A stretch of 64,000 bases of DNA, taken from positions 62,001-126,000 of the forward strand of contig CAJTKK010000007.1 in assembly GCA_910576535.1 (NCBI GenBank), read 5' to 3'. The translations under genes were made by a program, and so were the position numbers. The stretch is from an uncultured Lachnospiraceae bacterium. Lineage in GTDB: Bacteria > Bacillota > Clostridia > Lachnospirales > Lachnospiraceae. The notes beneath the pieces were generated by a model. That model was not told where the DNA came from. It saw only the letters and a list, made by a program, of their open reading frames with translations, and made no database searches. Of this stretch, positions 34,569-42,047 are shown piece by piece; within the stretch, counting starts at the first letter, position 1, and each line of letters opens with the position of its first letter.

Positions 34569-36866
34569 ATGATTAAGTTATATGACGGCGGCGCATATCT
34601 TGTAAATGGAATGGATATTGTTCCGGATGGGAAAGAAGCGCAGGCGGCAGTGAAGGAGAAAACAGGAAAGGATATCAGTAAAGAAGAAGCAGCAAAGGAG
34701 ACAATTGCTTACCGTATTTTGGAGGAGCATAATACTTCCGGAAATATGGACAAGCTGAAGATAAAATTTGATAAATTGACTTCCCATGATATTACTTTTG
34801 TGGGGATTATACAAACGGCGCGGGCATCGGGGCTGGAAAAATTCCCGGTTCCTTACGTGCTGACGAACTGCCATAATTCCTTATGCGCGGTGGGCGGCAC
34901 GATCAATGAAGACGATCATATGTTTGGTCTTACATGTGCAAAGAAATACGGAGGAGTATATGTGCCTCCTCATCAGGCAGTTATCCACCAATATGCAAGG
35001 GAAATGCTGGCAGGGGGAGGACGGATGATTCTTGGCTCGGATTCCCATACCCGTTATGGAGCTCTTGGGACAATGGCGATGGGGGAAGGGGGTCCGGAAC
35101 TGGTAAAGCAGCTTCTCAACCAGACTTATGATATTAATATGCCAGGTGTGGTAGGGGTTTATCTGACGGGTGAACCGGCAAAAGGGGTAGGTCCCCAGGA
35201 CGTGGCTTTGGCAATTATCGGTGCAGTATTTGGCAACGGTTATGTGAAAAATAAAGTGATGGAATTTGTAGGGCCGGGCGTGGCTTCCTTAAGCGCTGAT
35301 TTTAGGATTGGCATTGATGTGATGACGACGGAAACGACCTGTCTGTCTTCTATATGGAAAACGGACGGGCAGATTGAAGAGTTTTATGAAATTCATGGAA
35401 GAAAGGAAGACTACAAAGAACTCAATCCGGGGGAGACGGCATACTATGACGGTATGATTGCCGTGGATCTTAGCGGCATTAAACCGATGATTGCGATGCC
35501 ATTCCATCCAAGCAATACTTATACAATTGAGGAGTTAAATGCTAACTTGGACGATATTCTGGACGATGTAGAGAAAAGGGCGGCGGTCAGTCTTGACGGA
35601 GCCGTGGATTTTAGCTTAAAAAATAAAGTAAAAAACGGAAAATTTTATGTAGACCAAGGCATTATTGCCGGATGCGCAGGCGGCGGTTTTGAAAACATTT
35701 GTGCAGCGGCGGATATATTGAAAGGTTCTTATATTGGTTCGGACGGGTTTACTCTGAGCGTATACCCTGCTTCTATGCCGGTTTATATGGAACTGATAAA
35801 AAATGGCTGTGCAGCGGCTTTGATGGAAACGGGCGCCGTACTGAAAACAGCATTCTGCGGGCCTTGCTTTGGCGCGGGGGATACGCCGGCGAACAATGCA
35901 TTCAGCATCCGTCATTCCACGAGGAATTTCCCTAACAGGGAAGGTTCTAAGCTGCAGAATGGGCAGATTTCATCCGTGGCGCTTATGGATGCCCGTTCGA
36001 TTGCGGCAACGAGCGCGAACAAAGGGGTATTGACTCCGGCTACGGATTTTGACGGGCCGATTGGGAAATATCAATATCATTTCGATTCTAATATTTATGC
36101 AAACCGGGTATTTGATTCAAAAGGGAAAGCAGACCCTGCAGCGGAAATCCAATTTGGCCCAAATATTAAAGACTGGCCGAAGATGTGCGGACTGCCGGAA
36201 AATCTTGTGCTTAGGGTAGTGTCTGAGATTCATGACCCGGTAACGACAACGGATGAACTGATCCCGTCAGGGGAGACTTCCTCTTACCGTTCCAATCCTT
36301 TGGGGCTGGCGGAATTTACGCTTTCCAGAAAAGACCCGGCTTATGTGGGCCGTGCAAAGGATATCCAGGAAGCGCAGAAAGCGGTGATGGAAGGAAAATG
36401 CCCGCTGGAGGCAAAGCCTGAACTGAAAGCAGTGATGGAAGTCATTCATCAGATGTATCCTGAAGCGGGGGAAGGCAATATAGGGTTTGGATCTACAATC
36501 TTTGCAGTAAAGCCGGGCGATGGTTCGGCAAGGGAACAGGCGGCTTCCTGCCAGAAAGTGCTTGGGGGCTGGGCAAATATTGCCAATGAATATGCAACGA
36601 AGAGATACCGTTCCAATCTGATTAACTGGGGAATGCTCCCGTTCCTTATAGAAGGGGATCATAAACAGCTTCCCTTCCGGAATATGGATTATCTTTTCCT
36701 TCCGGATATTAAAAAGGCAGTAGAGGAAAAGATGGATCGTATCAAGGCGTATGTAGTAAGCGGAAAGGAAATGAAAGAGTTTGAATTATCCTTGGGCGAG
36801 CTGACGGATGAAGAACGTCAGATCATCTTAAAAGGGTGCCTGATTAATTATAACAGAGTTTCATAA
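34569..36866 (+). CDS. Aconitase-superfamily hydratase of unknown substrate
   Basis: The 765-residue protein is an aconitase-fold dehydratase. DSHTRYGALGTMAMGEGG corresponds to the DSHT motif. GCAGGGFENICAAADIL (first cluster cysteine) and FCGPCFGAGDTPANNAFS (CxxC pair) supply the three [4Fe-4S] ligands. A swivel-type C-terminal domain ends with GNIGFGSTIFAVKPGDGSARE and SNLINWGMLPF. The overall sequence differs clearly from AcnA, AcnB and LeuCD, and resembles the 'hydratase' (YbhJ-like) group. ATG 34569 is six bases after AAGGAGG; an ATG at 34563 touches the site. It stands alone, so the substrate cannot be guessed from neighbours. Confidence 0.85.
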   Translation: MIKLYDGGAYLVNGMDIVPDGKEAQAAVKEKTGKDISKEEAAKETIAYRILEEHNTSGNMDKLKIKFDKLTSHDITFVGIIQTARASGLEKFPVPYVLTNCHNSLCAVGGTINEDDHMFGLTCAKKYGGVYVPPHQAVIHQYAREMLAGGGRMILGSDSHTRYGALGTMAMGEGGPELVKQLLNQTYDINMPGVVGVYLTGEPAKGVGPQDVALAIIGAVFGNGYVKNKVMEFVGPGVASLSADFRIGIDVMTTETTCLSSIWKTDGQIEEFYEIHGRKEDYKELNPGETAYYDGMIAVDLSGIKPMIAMPFHPSNTYTIEELNANLDDILDDVEKRAAVSLDGAVDFSLKNKVKNGKFYVDQGIIAGCAGGGFENICAAADILKGSYIGSDGFTLSVYPASMPVYMELIKNGCAAALMETGAVLKTAFCGPCFGAGDTPANNAFSIRHSTRNFPNREGSKLQNGQISSVALMDARSIAATSANKGVLTPATDFDGPIGKYQYHFDSNIYANRVFDSKGKADPAAEIQFGPNIKDWPKMCGLPENLVLRVVSEIHDPVTTTDELIPSGETSSYRSNPLGLAEFTLSRKDPAYVGRAKDIQEAQKAVMEGKCPLEAKPELKAVMEVIHQMYPEAGEGNIGFGSTIFAVKPGDGSAREQAASCQKVLGGWANIANEYATKRYRSNLINWGMLPFLIEGDHKQLPFRNMDYLFLPDIKKAVEEKMDRIKAYVVSGKEMKEFELSLGELTDEERQIILKGCLINYNRVS

Positions 36867-36878
36867 AAGAAAATTGGA

Positions 36879-36940
36879 GGAGAATGCTTAAATTAAGGCA
36901 ATTCCCCGTATGGGGAATGCCTGGGTTATAGGCATTCTCC
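36879..36940 (+). other. Nested inverted repeats after the hydratase gene
   Basis: An outer stem GGAGAATGC (36879-36887) / GCATTCTCC (36932-36940) encloses an inner hairpin GGCAATTCCCC (36897-36907) / GGGGAATGCC (36912-36921). The arms are related in sequence (GAATGC/GGAATGCC). No T run follows. It may terminate transcription with a factor or be a small structured RNA. Confidence 0.55.
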
Positions 36941-36983
36941 CTATGAGTTTTAGCTGCTGTTTTTGGGCAGCGGGGAGGTCAAT

Positions 36984-38186
36984 ATGAAGAAAGAAAGATA
37001 TTTGCCTTTGCTCGGCCTGTGTATATTATTGGTAATATGCATGGGCTGTACGAATATAAAAGGAACACAAAAAGAAGAAGCCGAAAAGATCATGCAGGAG
37101 GAAAAGGCAGAAGCCGGGAATGCCCAAGTTCAGGAAGCAGTCCGGGAAGCAGATGCGGGAGGGGTGCAGGAACAAGATCCGGAGACCAGGCCAGATGAAA
37201 GCGTGGAAGAAGAAAAGGAAAAGCAAGAGCAGGGAGCGGCCGGAACCGGAGAACAGGAAGAAAGCGTAGCGGATAAACCGGAAGAAGCAAAACAGGAAAG
37301 TGCGGGGGAATATGAGGCCGACAGCCCGGAGCCGAAAATAGAAATTTCTGATATAGAGCCTATATCGGTATATACTACAGCAAATGTGAATGTACGTTTT
37401 GCGCCTTCTGTAAATGCGGATATTTTAGATTTGGCCCCCCGGGGGAGCGTATATGAAAAAAATGGGGAAGGGGAAGGATGGAGCCGGATTATCATAGACG
37501 GGGAAAGCTACTATATGAAATCCGATTATTTAAGGGAAAGAAAGCCGTCCGGCGGAAGCGGGGGACATTTCATTGCTATTGACGCGGGACATCAGTCGAG
37601 GGGGAATAGTGAAAAAGAACCGGTAGGACCAGGGGCATCAGAAATGAAAGCGAAAGTAACAGGAGGAACCAGAGGCACAACGACCGGATTATATGAGTAT
37701 GAGCTTACCCTTATGGTTTCCGAAAAGCTAAAAGCAGAGCTGGAGAGCCGGGGTTATGAAGTTTATATGGTCAGGGAAAGCCATGACGTAGACATTAGCA
37801 ATGCTCAAAGGGCGCAAATGGCTTATGATTCAGGGGCGGAGATTTTTGTAAGGATTCATGCAAACGGTTCGGAGAGCAGCAGCGCCAACGGGGCTATGAC
37901 AATATGCCCGACCGGGGCAAATCCGTATATTCCCGGTTTATATGAGGATAGTAAAAGACTTTCTTCCGTTATATTGGACGGGTTGACGGCCAGTACGGGC
38001 TGCCGCAGGGAAAGGGTATGGGAAACAGATACTATGAGCGGCATTAATTGGAGTATGATTCCGGTGACTATCGTAGAAATGGGATATATGACAAATCCGG
38101 AAGAAGATATGAAAATGGCGGATGAAGGTTATCAGCAGTTAATTGCTGTTGGAATAGCGGATGGGATTGACGGATATTTTAATTAA
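36984..38186 (+). CDS. SH3-domain N-acetylmuramoyl-L-alanine amidase (Amidase_3), exported
   Basis: The 400-residue product has an N-terminal hydrophobic signal with a possible lipobox ending VICMGC. A long acidic, glutamate-rich linker spans about residues 28-128. A bacterial SH3 domain follows (about residues 135-185, TANVNVRFAPSVNADIL, YYMKSDYL). The Amidase_3 domain has zinc ligands in IAIDAGHQ, the YEYELTL glutamate and RIHANG, and the catalytic glutamate in VTIVEMGYMTN. It cuts the peptide side chain from peptidoglycan. ATG 36984 follows GGGGAGGTC. It heads a group with SpoIID and SpoIIQ-like genes, so a role in spore envelope remodelling is possible but not proven. Confidence 0.88.
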   Translation: MKKERYLPLLGLCILLVICMGCTNIKGTQKEEAEKIMQEEKAEAGNAQVQEAVREADAGGVQEQDPETRPDESVEEEKEKQEQGAAGTGEQEESVADKPEEAKQESAGEYEADSPEPKIEISDIEPISVYTTANVNVRFAPSVNADILDLAPRGSVYEKNGEGEGWSRIIIDGESYYMKSDYLRERKPSGGSGGHFIAIDAGHQSRGNSEKEPVGPGASEMKAKVTGGTRGTTTGLYEYELTLMVSEKLKAELESRGYEVYMVRESHDVDISNAQRAQMAYDSGAEIFVRIHANGSESSSANGAMTICPTGANPYIPGLYEDSKRLSSVILDGLTASTGCRRERVWETDTMSGINWSMIPVTIVEMGYMTNPEEDMKMADEGYQQLIAVGIADGIDGYFN

Positions 38187-38259
38187 AGTCAATAGGGGAG
38201 CTGATAGAGAAGGTATAAAGTATTTTCTGGCATTTCCGATATATAAAATACAAGAATAT

Positions 38260-38381
38260 GGCATTCCCGGCCGGGACCTTGTTTTTGAAGATAAAAGTAA
38301 ACGCTTGGGCTTTCGTCTGGCGCAAGCTGGAGTGCGGATGCCGGATGTGACATCTGACAAAGGGATGTCTTGCCGGATCCG
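38260..38381 (+). ncRNA. Structured leader upstream of the EF-hand-like gene (unclassified)
   Basis: The 222-base gap before 38409 contains two strong foldable units. GCTTG and CAAGC enclose about 16 bases near 38312-38337. Next comes a long hairpin: GGAT-CCGG arms pair with CCGGATCC, and an inner GACATC/GATGTC stem sits around 38350-38372. It matches no riboswitch class I know: the c-di-GMP-I, cobalamin, FMN and THF signatures are absent. A short open frame runs through it (38161-38406) but has no ribosome site. Confidence 0.35.
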
Positions 38382-38408
38382 TGGCCGAAACGGAAATGGA
38401 GGTTAAAA

Positions 38409-39542
38409 ATGCGGATTGGTTCCTCGAATATAGGGATGGGATCTTCAAGGGAGTATAGTTCCTTGAATGCCAGAAGAACCAGTATAATGGTTATGGCAGG
38501 AAATGCGGGTTTACGGATGAACCCTGAGGCAGAGGATGGAACCGGGAAAAAAAGCATTACAGGCGAAGATGCCTGGAAAAAATTTTATGGCGAGGATGCG
38601 TATGCAGAACAAAAGAATGAACTGAAAGAGAAGCTCAGGGAAATGAATTCCCATACGGGAATAAAAAAATTATCTCATCTGAAGAACAAAAGAGATGCCC
38701 TAAGTACAGTAAGAGACAGATGTATGCAGTATTTGGTCGGTATTTTTTGGGGGGAAGTCAGGAGATGGGATTTTGGGATTACCATGTATAGGCAGGCGGA
38801 TGTTTTTTTGGGCGGGCAGACGGTGAGCCAGGCTGTTGCGTACCGTGATGAAATATATATGGAAGAAAAGGAAGAGACAGTTTTTTCCACGCAAGGAACC
38901 GTACAGACACAGGACGGGCGGACGATCCGGTTTCATTTAAATGTACAGATGAGCCGGAGCTTCCAGGCTTATTATGAGGAAAATCTGATACGGATAGAAC
39001 AAAAAATGATAGATCCTCTGGTGATTAACCTGGAAGGAAATGTGGCAGACTTGCAGGATCAGACTTTTTTCTTTGATTTGGATGCAGACGGAGTGGAAGA
39101 GGAAATTTCCATGCTGGGAAGCGGGAGCGGTTATTTAGCGCTTGATAAAAATGGCGATGGAATGATTAATGATGGAAGTGAACTGTTTGGGACAAAGTCA
39201 GGGAACGGATTTGCAGATCTTGCCGCTTATGACCTGGACGGGAACGGCTGGATTGACGAGAATGATGCGGTTTGGGATAAGCTGCTGATCTGGACGAAGG
39301 ACGAAAACGGCAAGGATATCTGTTATAAGCTTTCAGAGAAAAACGTAGGGGCTATCTGTCTTGCGGATGCGGATACAGACTTTGCCTTGACGGATAAGGA
39401 CAATGCTGTAAACGGAAGAATCCGGAAGACTGGTATTTTTCTATATGAAAACGGCTATGCGGGAACGGTTCAGCATGTGGATATAGCCAGTCATGAGCAG
39501 CAGGACGGGCAGGAAAGCAAACGTTTTGAAGCGGTAGGATAG
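38409..39542 (+). CDS. Uncharacterised protein with EF-hand-like calcium-binding motifs
   Basis: The 377-residue protein has no signal peptide. The N-terminal half (residues 1-200) is charged and unfamiliar, with NLEGNVADLQDQTFFFDLDA leading into the second half. That half carries DxDxDG-type calcium loops: DLDADGVEEE, DKNGDGMINDGSELFG and DLDGNGWIDENDAVWDKL. The DKNGDG...GSELFG block is a recurring module in large secreted calcium-binding proteins. Here it occurs in a compact protein without an export signal, which is unusual. ATG 38409 follows ATGGAGGT. It lies between a wall amidase and spoIID; a hairpin with GGAATATTT/AAAATATTCC follows the gene. Confidence 0.7.
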   Translation: MRIGSSNIGMGSSREYSSLNARRTSIMVMAGNAGLRMNPEAEDGTGKKSITGEDAWKKFYGEDAYAEQKNELKEKLREMNSHTGIKKLSHLKNKRDALSTVRDRCMQYLVGIFWGEVRRWDFGITMYRQADVFLGGQTVSQAVAYRDEIYMEEKEETVFSTQGTVQTQDGRTIRFHLNVQMSRSFQAYYEENLIRIEQKMIDPLVINLEGNVADLQDQTFFFDLDADGVEEEISMLGSGSGYLALDKNGDGMINDGSELFGTKSGNGFADLAAYDLDGNGWIDENDAVWDKLLIWTKDENGKDICYKLSEKNVGAICLADADTDFALTDKDNAVNGRIRKTGIFLYENGYAGTVQHVDIASHEQQDGQESKRFEAVG

Positions 39543-39580
39543 TGCGGGAAGCGTTTCGGAAGCTTATGCCGGAATATTTC

Positions 39581-39633
39581 TTGGCGGAATATTTCTCAGC
39601 GGAAAATATTCCGTTAAGAAGCGCTTTTACAAC
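39581..39633 (+). terminator. Hairpin/terminator before spoIID
   Basis: GGAATATTT near 39586 pairs with AAAATATTCC near 39604-39613, and a larger AAGCG...CGCTT frame surrounds it; CTTTTAC follows. It probably ends the upstream transcript. Confidence 0.45.
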
Positions 39634-39654
39634 TCATGTCAGTGATTTCCAGTA

Positions 39655-39682
39655 GCATAAAACGGATACCGGTACATACAAT
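39655..39682 (+). promoter_or_regulatory. Putative sigma-E promoter of spoIID
   Basis: CATACAAT at 39675-39682 matches the mother-cell sigma-E -10 consensus CATACANT exactly. GCATAAA lies 13 bases upstream, near the expected 14-base gap. spoIID is a sigma-E gene in Bacillus, which agrees. Confidence 0.7.
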
Positions 39683-39698
39683 AGTGTAGAGGTGTCCT

Positions 39699-40751
39699 AT
39701 GGAAAAATTAGAAATAGTAAACAATTTAATAAAAAACAGAAGGAGCGGATCTGGCCCGGATTACAGGGACGCAGTTGCAATCCTTCTGTTTATTTTTTTG
39801 CTCCCATATATCGTATCTTTTTTCTTTGGAAATGCAGGAATGGAGATGGAAGAAGGGGAGGCAGAGGTATTGCAGGAAGAAGAAAGAGGGGGAAAGGGCA
39901 AGGGCGGAAAGCAGGAGCTATTTTGGGAAGATATGGAGAAGGCAGAGTTTATTGTCTGTAATACAACGGCTGCGGGAACGGAAATGATGCCGCTTGAGGC
40001 ATATCTTGTCAGCAGGCTGCCTTCTACAATCCCTATGGAGTATGAGATGGAGGCGCTAAAAGCACAGGCGGTAGTGCTGCGGACAGAGCTTATGAGATTA
40101 TACTATGATAAACGGACAGAAAAAGAGGATGGGAAAGTCTATATTTATGTGGAGAGCAACATAGTCAAAACCGACGGGGATATGTACCAAAAGTGCATAG
40201 ATGCAGTGAACAGTACAAAGGGGATGTATCTGGCCTATGAAGGATATCCGATAAAAGCCCCTTATTTTGCGGTAAGCGCAGGGGCTACCAGGAATGGGAA
40301 TGAAGTGTTTGGAAGTGATGAATATGGATATTTGAAATCTGTTGTATGCGGGAGGGATTTTACTTCCGGCGATTATGTACATAGCGAAAGGATGGACAGG
40401 GATATTTTTCTGGAACGGGTGCGGGAATTCCGCCCTAAAATAGAGTGGAAGGAGGGGGAGATGCCGGAAGAAGCCTTTCCGGTAAAAAGGGATAGGGCTG
40501 GATATGTGATGGAAATCGGCGTTGGGGAGAACGCTATGTCCGGTGAATTGTTCCGGACAATATTCGCATTGAATTCTTCATGCTTTGAGATAAGGGAAGA
40601 AGGGGGTACTGTTATCATTAAGACAAAAGGAGCGGGGCATGGATTGGGGCTATGTCAGTACGGGGCCAATGAAGCTGCAAAGAAAGGAAGCGATTATATT
40701 GACATACTGAACTATTTTTTCTCGGAAATTGTCATAGAAAAAACTGAATAA
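39699..40751 (+). CDS. spoIID: SpoIID, stage II sporulation protein D (engulfment lytic transglycosylase)
   Basis: The 350-residue protein has one N-terminal membrane segment (residues 24-45, AVAILLFIFLLPYIVSFFFG). An acidic linker follows, then the SpoIID domain: PLEAYLVSRLPSTIPMEYEMEALKAQAVVLRTE, with the expected catalytic glutamate in the MEALKAQAV segment. NSTKGMYLAYEG, PYFAVSAGATRNGNEVFG and TKGAGHGLGLCQYGANEAA follow. SpoIID cleaves peptidoglycan during engulfment with SpoIIM and SpoIIP; neither gene is adjacent here. It starts at ATG 39699 after AGAGGTGTC, 17 bases past the sigma-E -10 box. The next gene is SpoIIQ-like, a pairing seen in Clostridia. Confidence 0.95.
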   Translation: MEKLEIVNNLIKNRRSGSGPDYRDAVAILLFIFLLPYIVSFFFGNAGMEMEEGEAEVLQEEERGGKGKGGKQELFWEDMEKAEFIVCNTTAAGTEMMPLEAYLVSRLPSTIPMEYEMEALKAQAVVLRTELMRLYYDKRTEKEDGKVYIYVESNIVKTDGDMYQKCIDAVNSTKGMYLAYEGYPIKAPYFAVSAGATRNGNEVFGSDEYGYLKSVVCGRDFTSGDYVHSERMDRDIFLERVREFRPKIEWKEGEMPEEAFPVKRDRAGYVMEIGVGENAMSGELFRTIFALNSSCFEIREEGGTVIIKTKGAGHGLGLCQYGANEAAKKGSDYIDILNYFFSEIVIEKTE

Positions 40752-40835
40752 AGAATCTGAAACAGGCAAAACTATCGATGAAGAGTCAAAACCGGAAATA
40801 GGAATCGGATATAAATTCTGTTAGGAGGAATGAAA

Positions 40836-41792
40836 ATGAGAAGAAGAAACGGAAGCGGAGCCAAAAAGGAAAGAATGATTATGGCGCTCTCATCGGTATT
40901 TGTACTGGCTGCTTTAACAGCAACGGGATTATTTTTCAGGGGAAAAAGTGAAGATCAGAATGATGGCTATGTGGTCGATTTCAGCGCCATAGAAAATGAA
41001 ACCACGGATATGGCCCAGAATAACAGCACGGAAATACAAGGCGTAATGGATAACCCGGCTGCCCTGGATATGGCGGGGGCGCAGGAAATGAATGAAAACG
41101 CAGTGACGGCAGACGATTTAGACTATGATCCATATTTTCAGGAAACAAATTCCGTAAATGTGGAGAATGAAGAGGAAGAGACAGAGGAAAAGAAAGAAGA
41201 GGAAAAAGTAGCAGAGGGCAAAACCAGCGAAAAGGACAAGGAGAAGAATGAGAAAGGCGAAGAAGGGATGATTGATGAAAGCATGGATTCAGCGACCTTG
41301 GAGGAAGTGGCCCGTATGGAAGAAATGGAGGATACGCTGGCCCTTGCAACTTCTACCTCTATCCAGCCAGCATTGACTTTTGGGGATAATGATACGCTGG
41401 CATGGCCAATTGTGGGAAATGTGCTGATTAACTATAGCATGGACAAGACTGTTTATTTCCCTACGTTGGAACAATATAAATATAATCCGGCCATTATTAT
41501 TTCGGCGGTAGAAGGGGAATCTATCACAGCGGCAGCTAACGGAAAGGTAAACAGGGTTTATAGCGATCCCGAATTAGGAAATGTCGTAGTTATGGAGTTG
41601 GGGAACGGTTATGAGATAACTTATGGGCAGCTCAAGGACATTACAGTGTCGGAAGGCGGTTTTGTAAATCAGGGCGATATGATAGGCAGTGTGGCAGCGC
41701 CGACAAAATATTACGTGCTGGAAGGATGTAACGTATATTTTAAACTGACAAAGGATGGTGAACCGGTTAATCCTATGACGAAGCTGCATTAA
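40836..41792 (+). CDS. spoIIQ: SpoIIQ-like protein with degenerate LytM/M23 domain
   Basis: The 318-residue protein has a single membrane anchor (MALSSVFVLAALTATGLFF, about residues 14-33). An acidic linker follows, then a LytM fold at about residues 190-318 (WPIVGNVLINYSMDKTVYF, VEGESITAAANGKVNRVYSD, GNVVVMELGNGYEITYGQLK). The zinc ligands are lost: the usual HPxxD reads NPAII, and the HxH reads NVY in GCNVYFKLTKDG. It therefore should not cut peptidoglycan. SpoIIQ forms the forespore half of the SpoIIQ-SpoIIIAH channel. Position directly after spoIID supports the assignment. ATG 40836 is seven bases after AGGAGG; an ATG at 40830 is too close. Confidence 0.82.
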   Translation: MRRRNGSGAKKERMIMALSSVFVLAALTATGLFFRGKSEDQNDGYVVDFSAIENETTDMAQNNSTEIQGVMDNPAALDMAGAQEMNENAVTADDLDYDPYFQETNSVNVENEEEETEEKKEEEKVAEGKTSEKDKEKNEKGEEGMIDESMDSATLEEVARMEEMEDTLALATSTSIQPALTFGDNDTLAWPIVGNVLINYSMDKTVYFPTLEQYKYNPAIIISAVEGESITAAANGKVNRVYSDPELGNVVVMELGNGYEITYGQLKDITVSEGGFVNQGDMIGSVAAPTKYYVLEGCNVYFKLTKDGEPVNPMTKLH

Positions 41793-41862
41793 ACCGCAAA
41801 GAGGAAAAAAATATCTGTCCGTACAGAAAAAATGATTCATGTTTGCTGCAGGAGATTGAGAG

Positions 41863-41900
41863 CCGGCGCGGAAACCTGTCCTAATAGGAATCCGCGCCGG
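41863..41900. other. GC-rich perfect hairpin between spoIIQ-like and amidohydrolase genes
   Basis: CCGGCGCGGA (41863-41872) pairs perfectly with TCCGCGCCGG (41891-41900) around an 18-base loop. No T run follows. A second small stem CCTGC/GCAGG lies near 41920-41936. The rest of the 255-base gap holds nothing I can name. Confidence 0.5.
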
Positions 41901-42047
41901 AGTTCAGTTGGGGATATCCCTGCGGGATGCTGCAGGGCAATGATTCCGGCGGCAGCGTTTGAATATAAAAAAACAAATTTAGCGCTTGTACGGGCGGCTG
42001 CCTGGCTGGCGGTTTATGGGAACAAAAATAGAAGAGGTGAAAATAGA

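Noticed and set aside
38161..38406. 81-codon open frame before the EF-hand-like gene
   Set aside because: It overlaps the end of the amidase gene, has no ribosome site, and its composition reflects the structured leader rather than a protein.
38187..38408. c-di-GMP or cobalamin riboswitch upstream of the EF-hand-like gene
   Set aside because: The conserved core sequences of those classes are absent; only unclassified hairpins are visible.
41832..42047. N-terminal extension of the amidohydrolase reading frame
   Set aside because: It covers a GC-rich hairpin and has no family similarity; a good ribosome site precedes the ATG at 42048.
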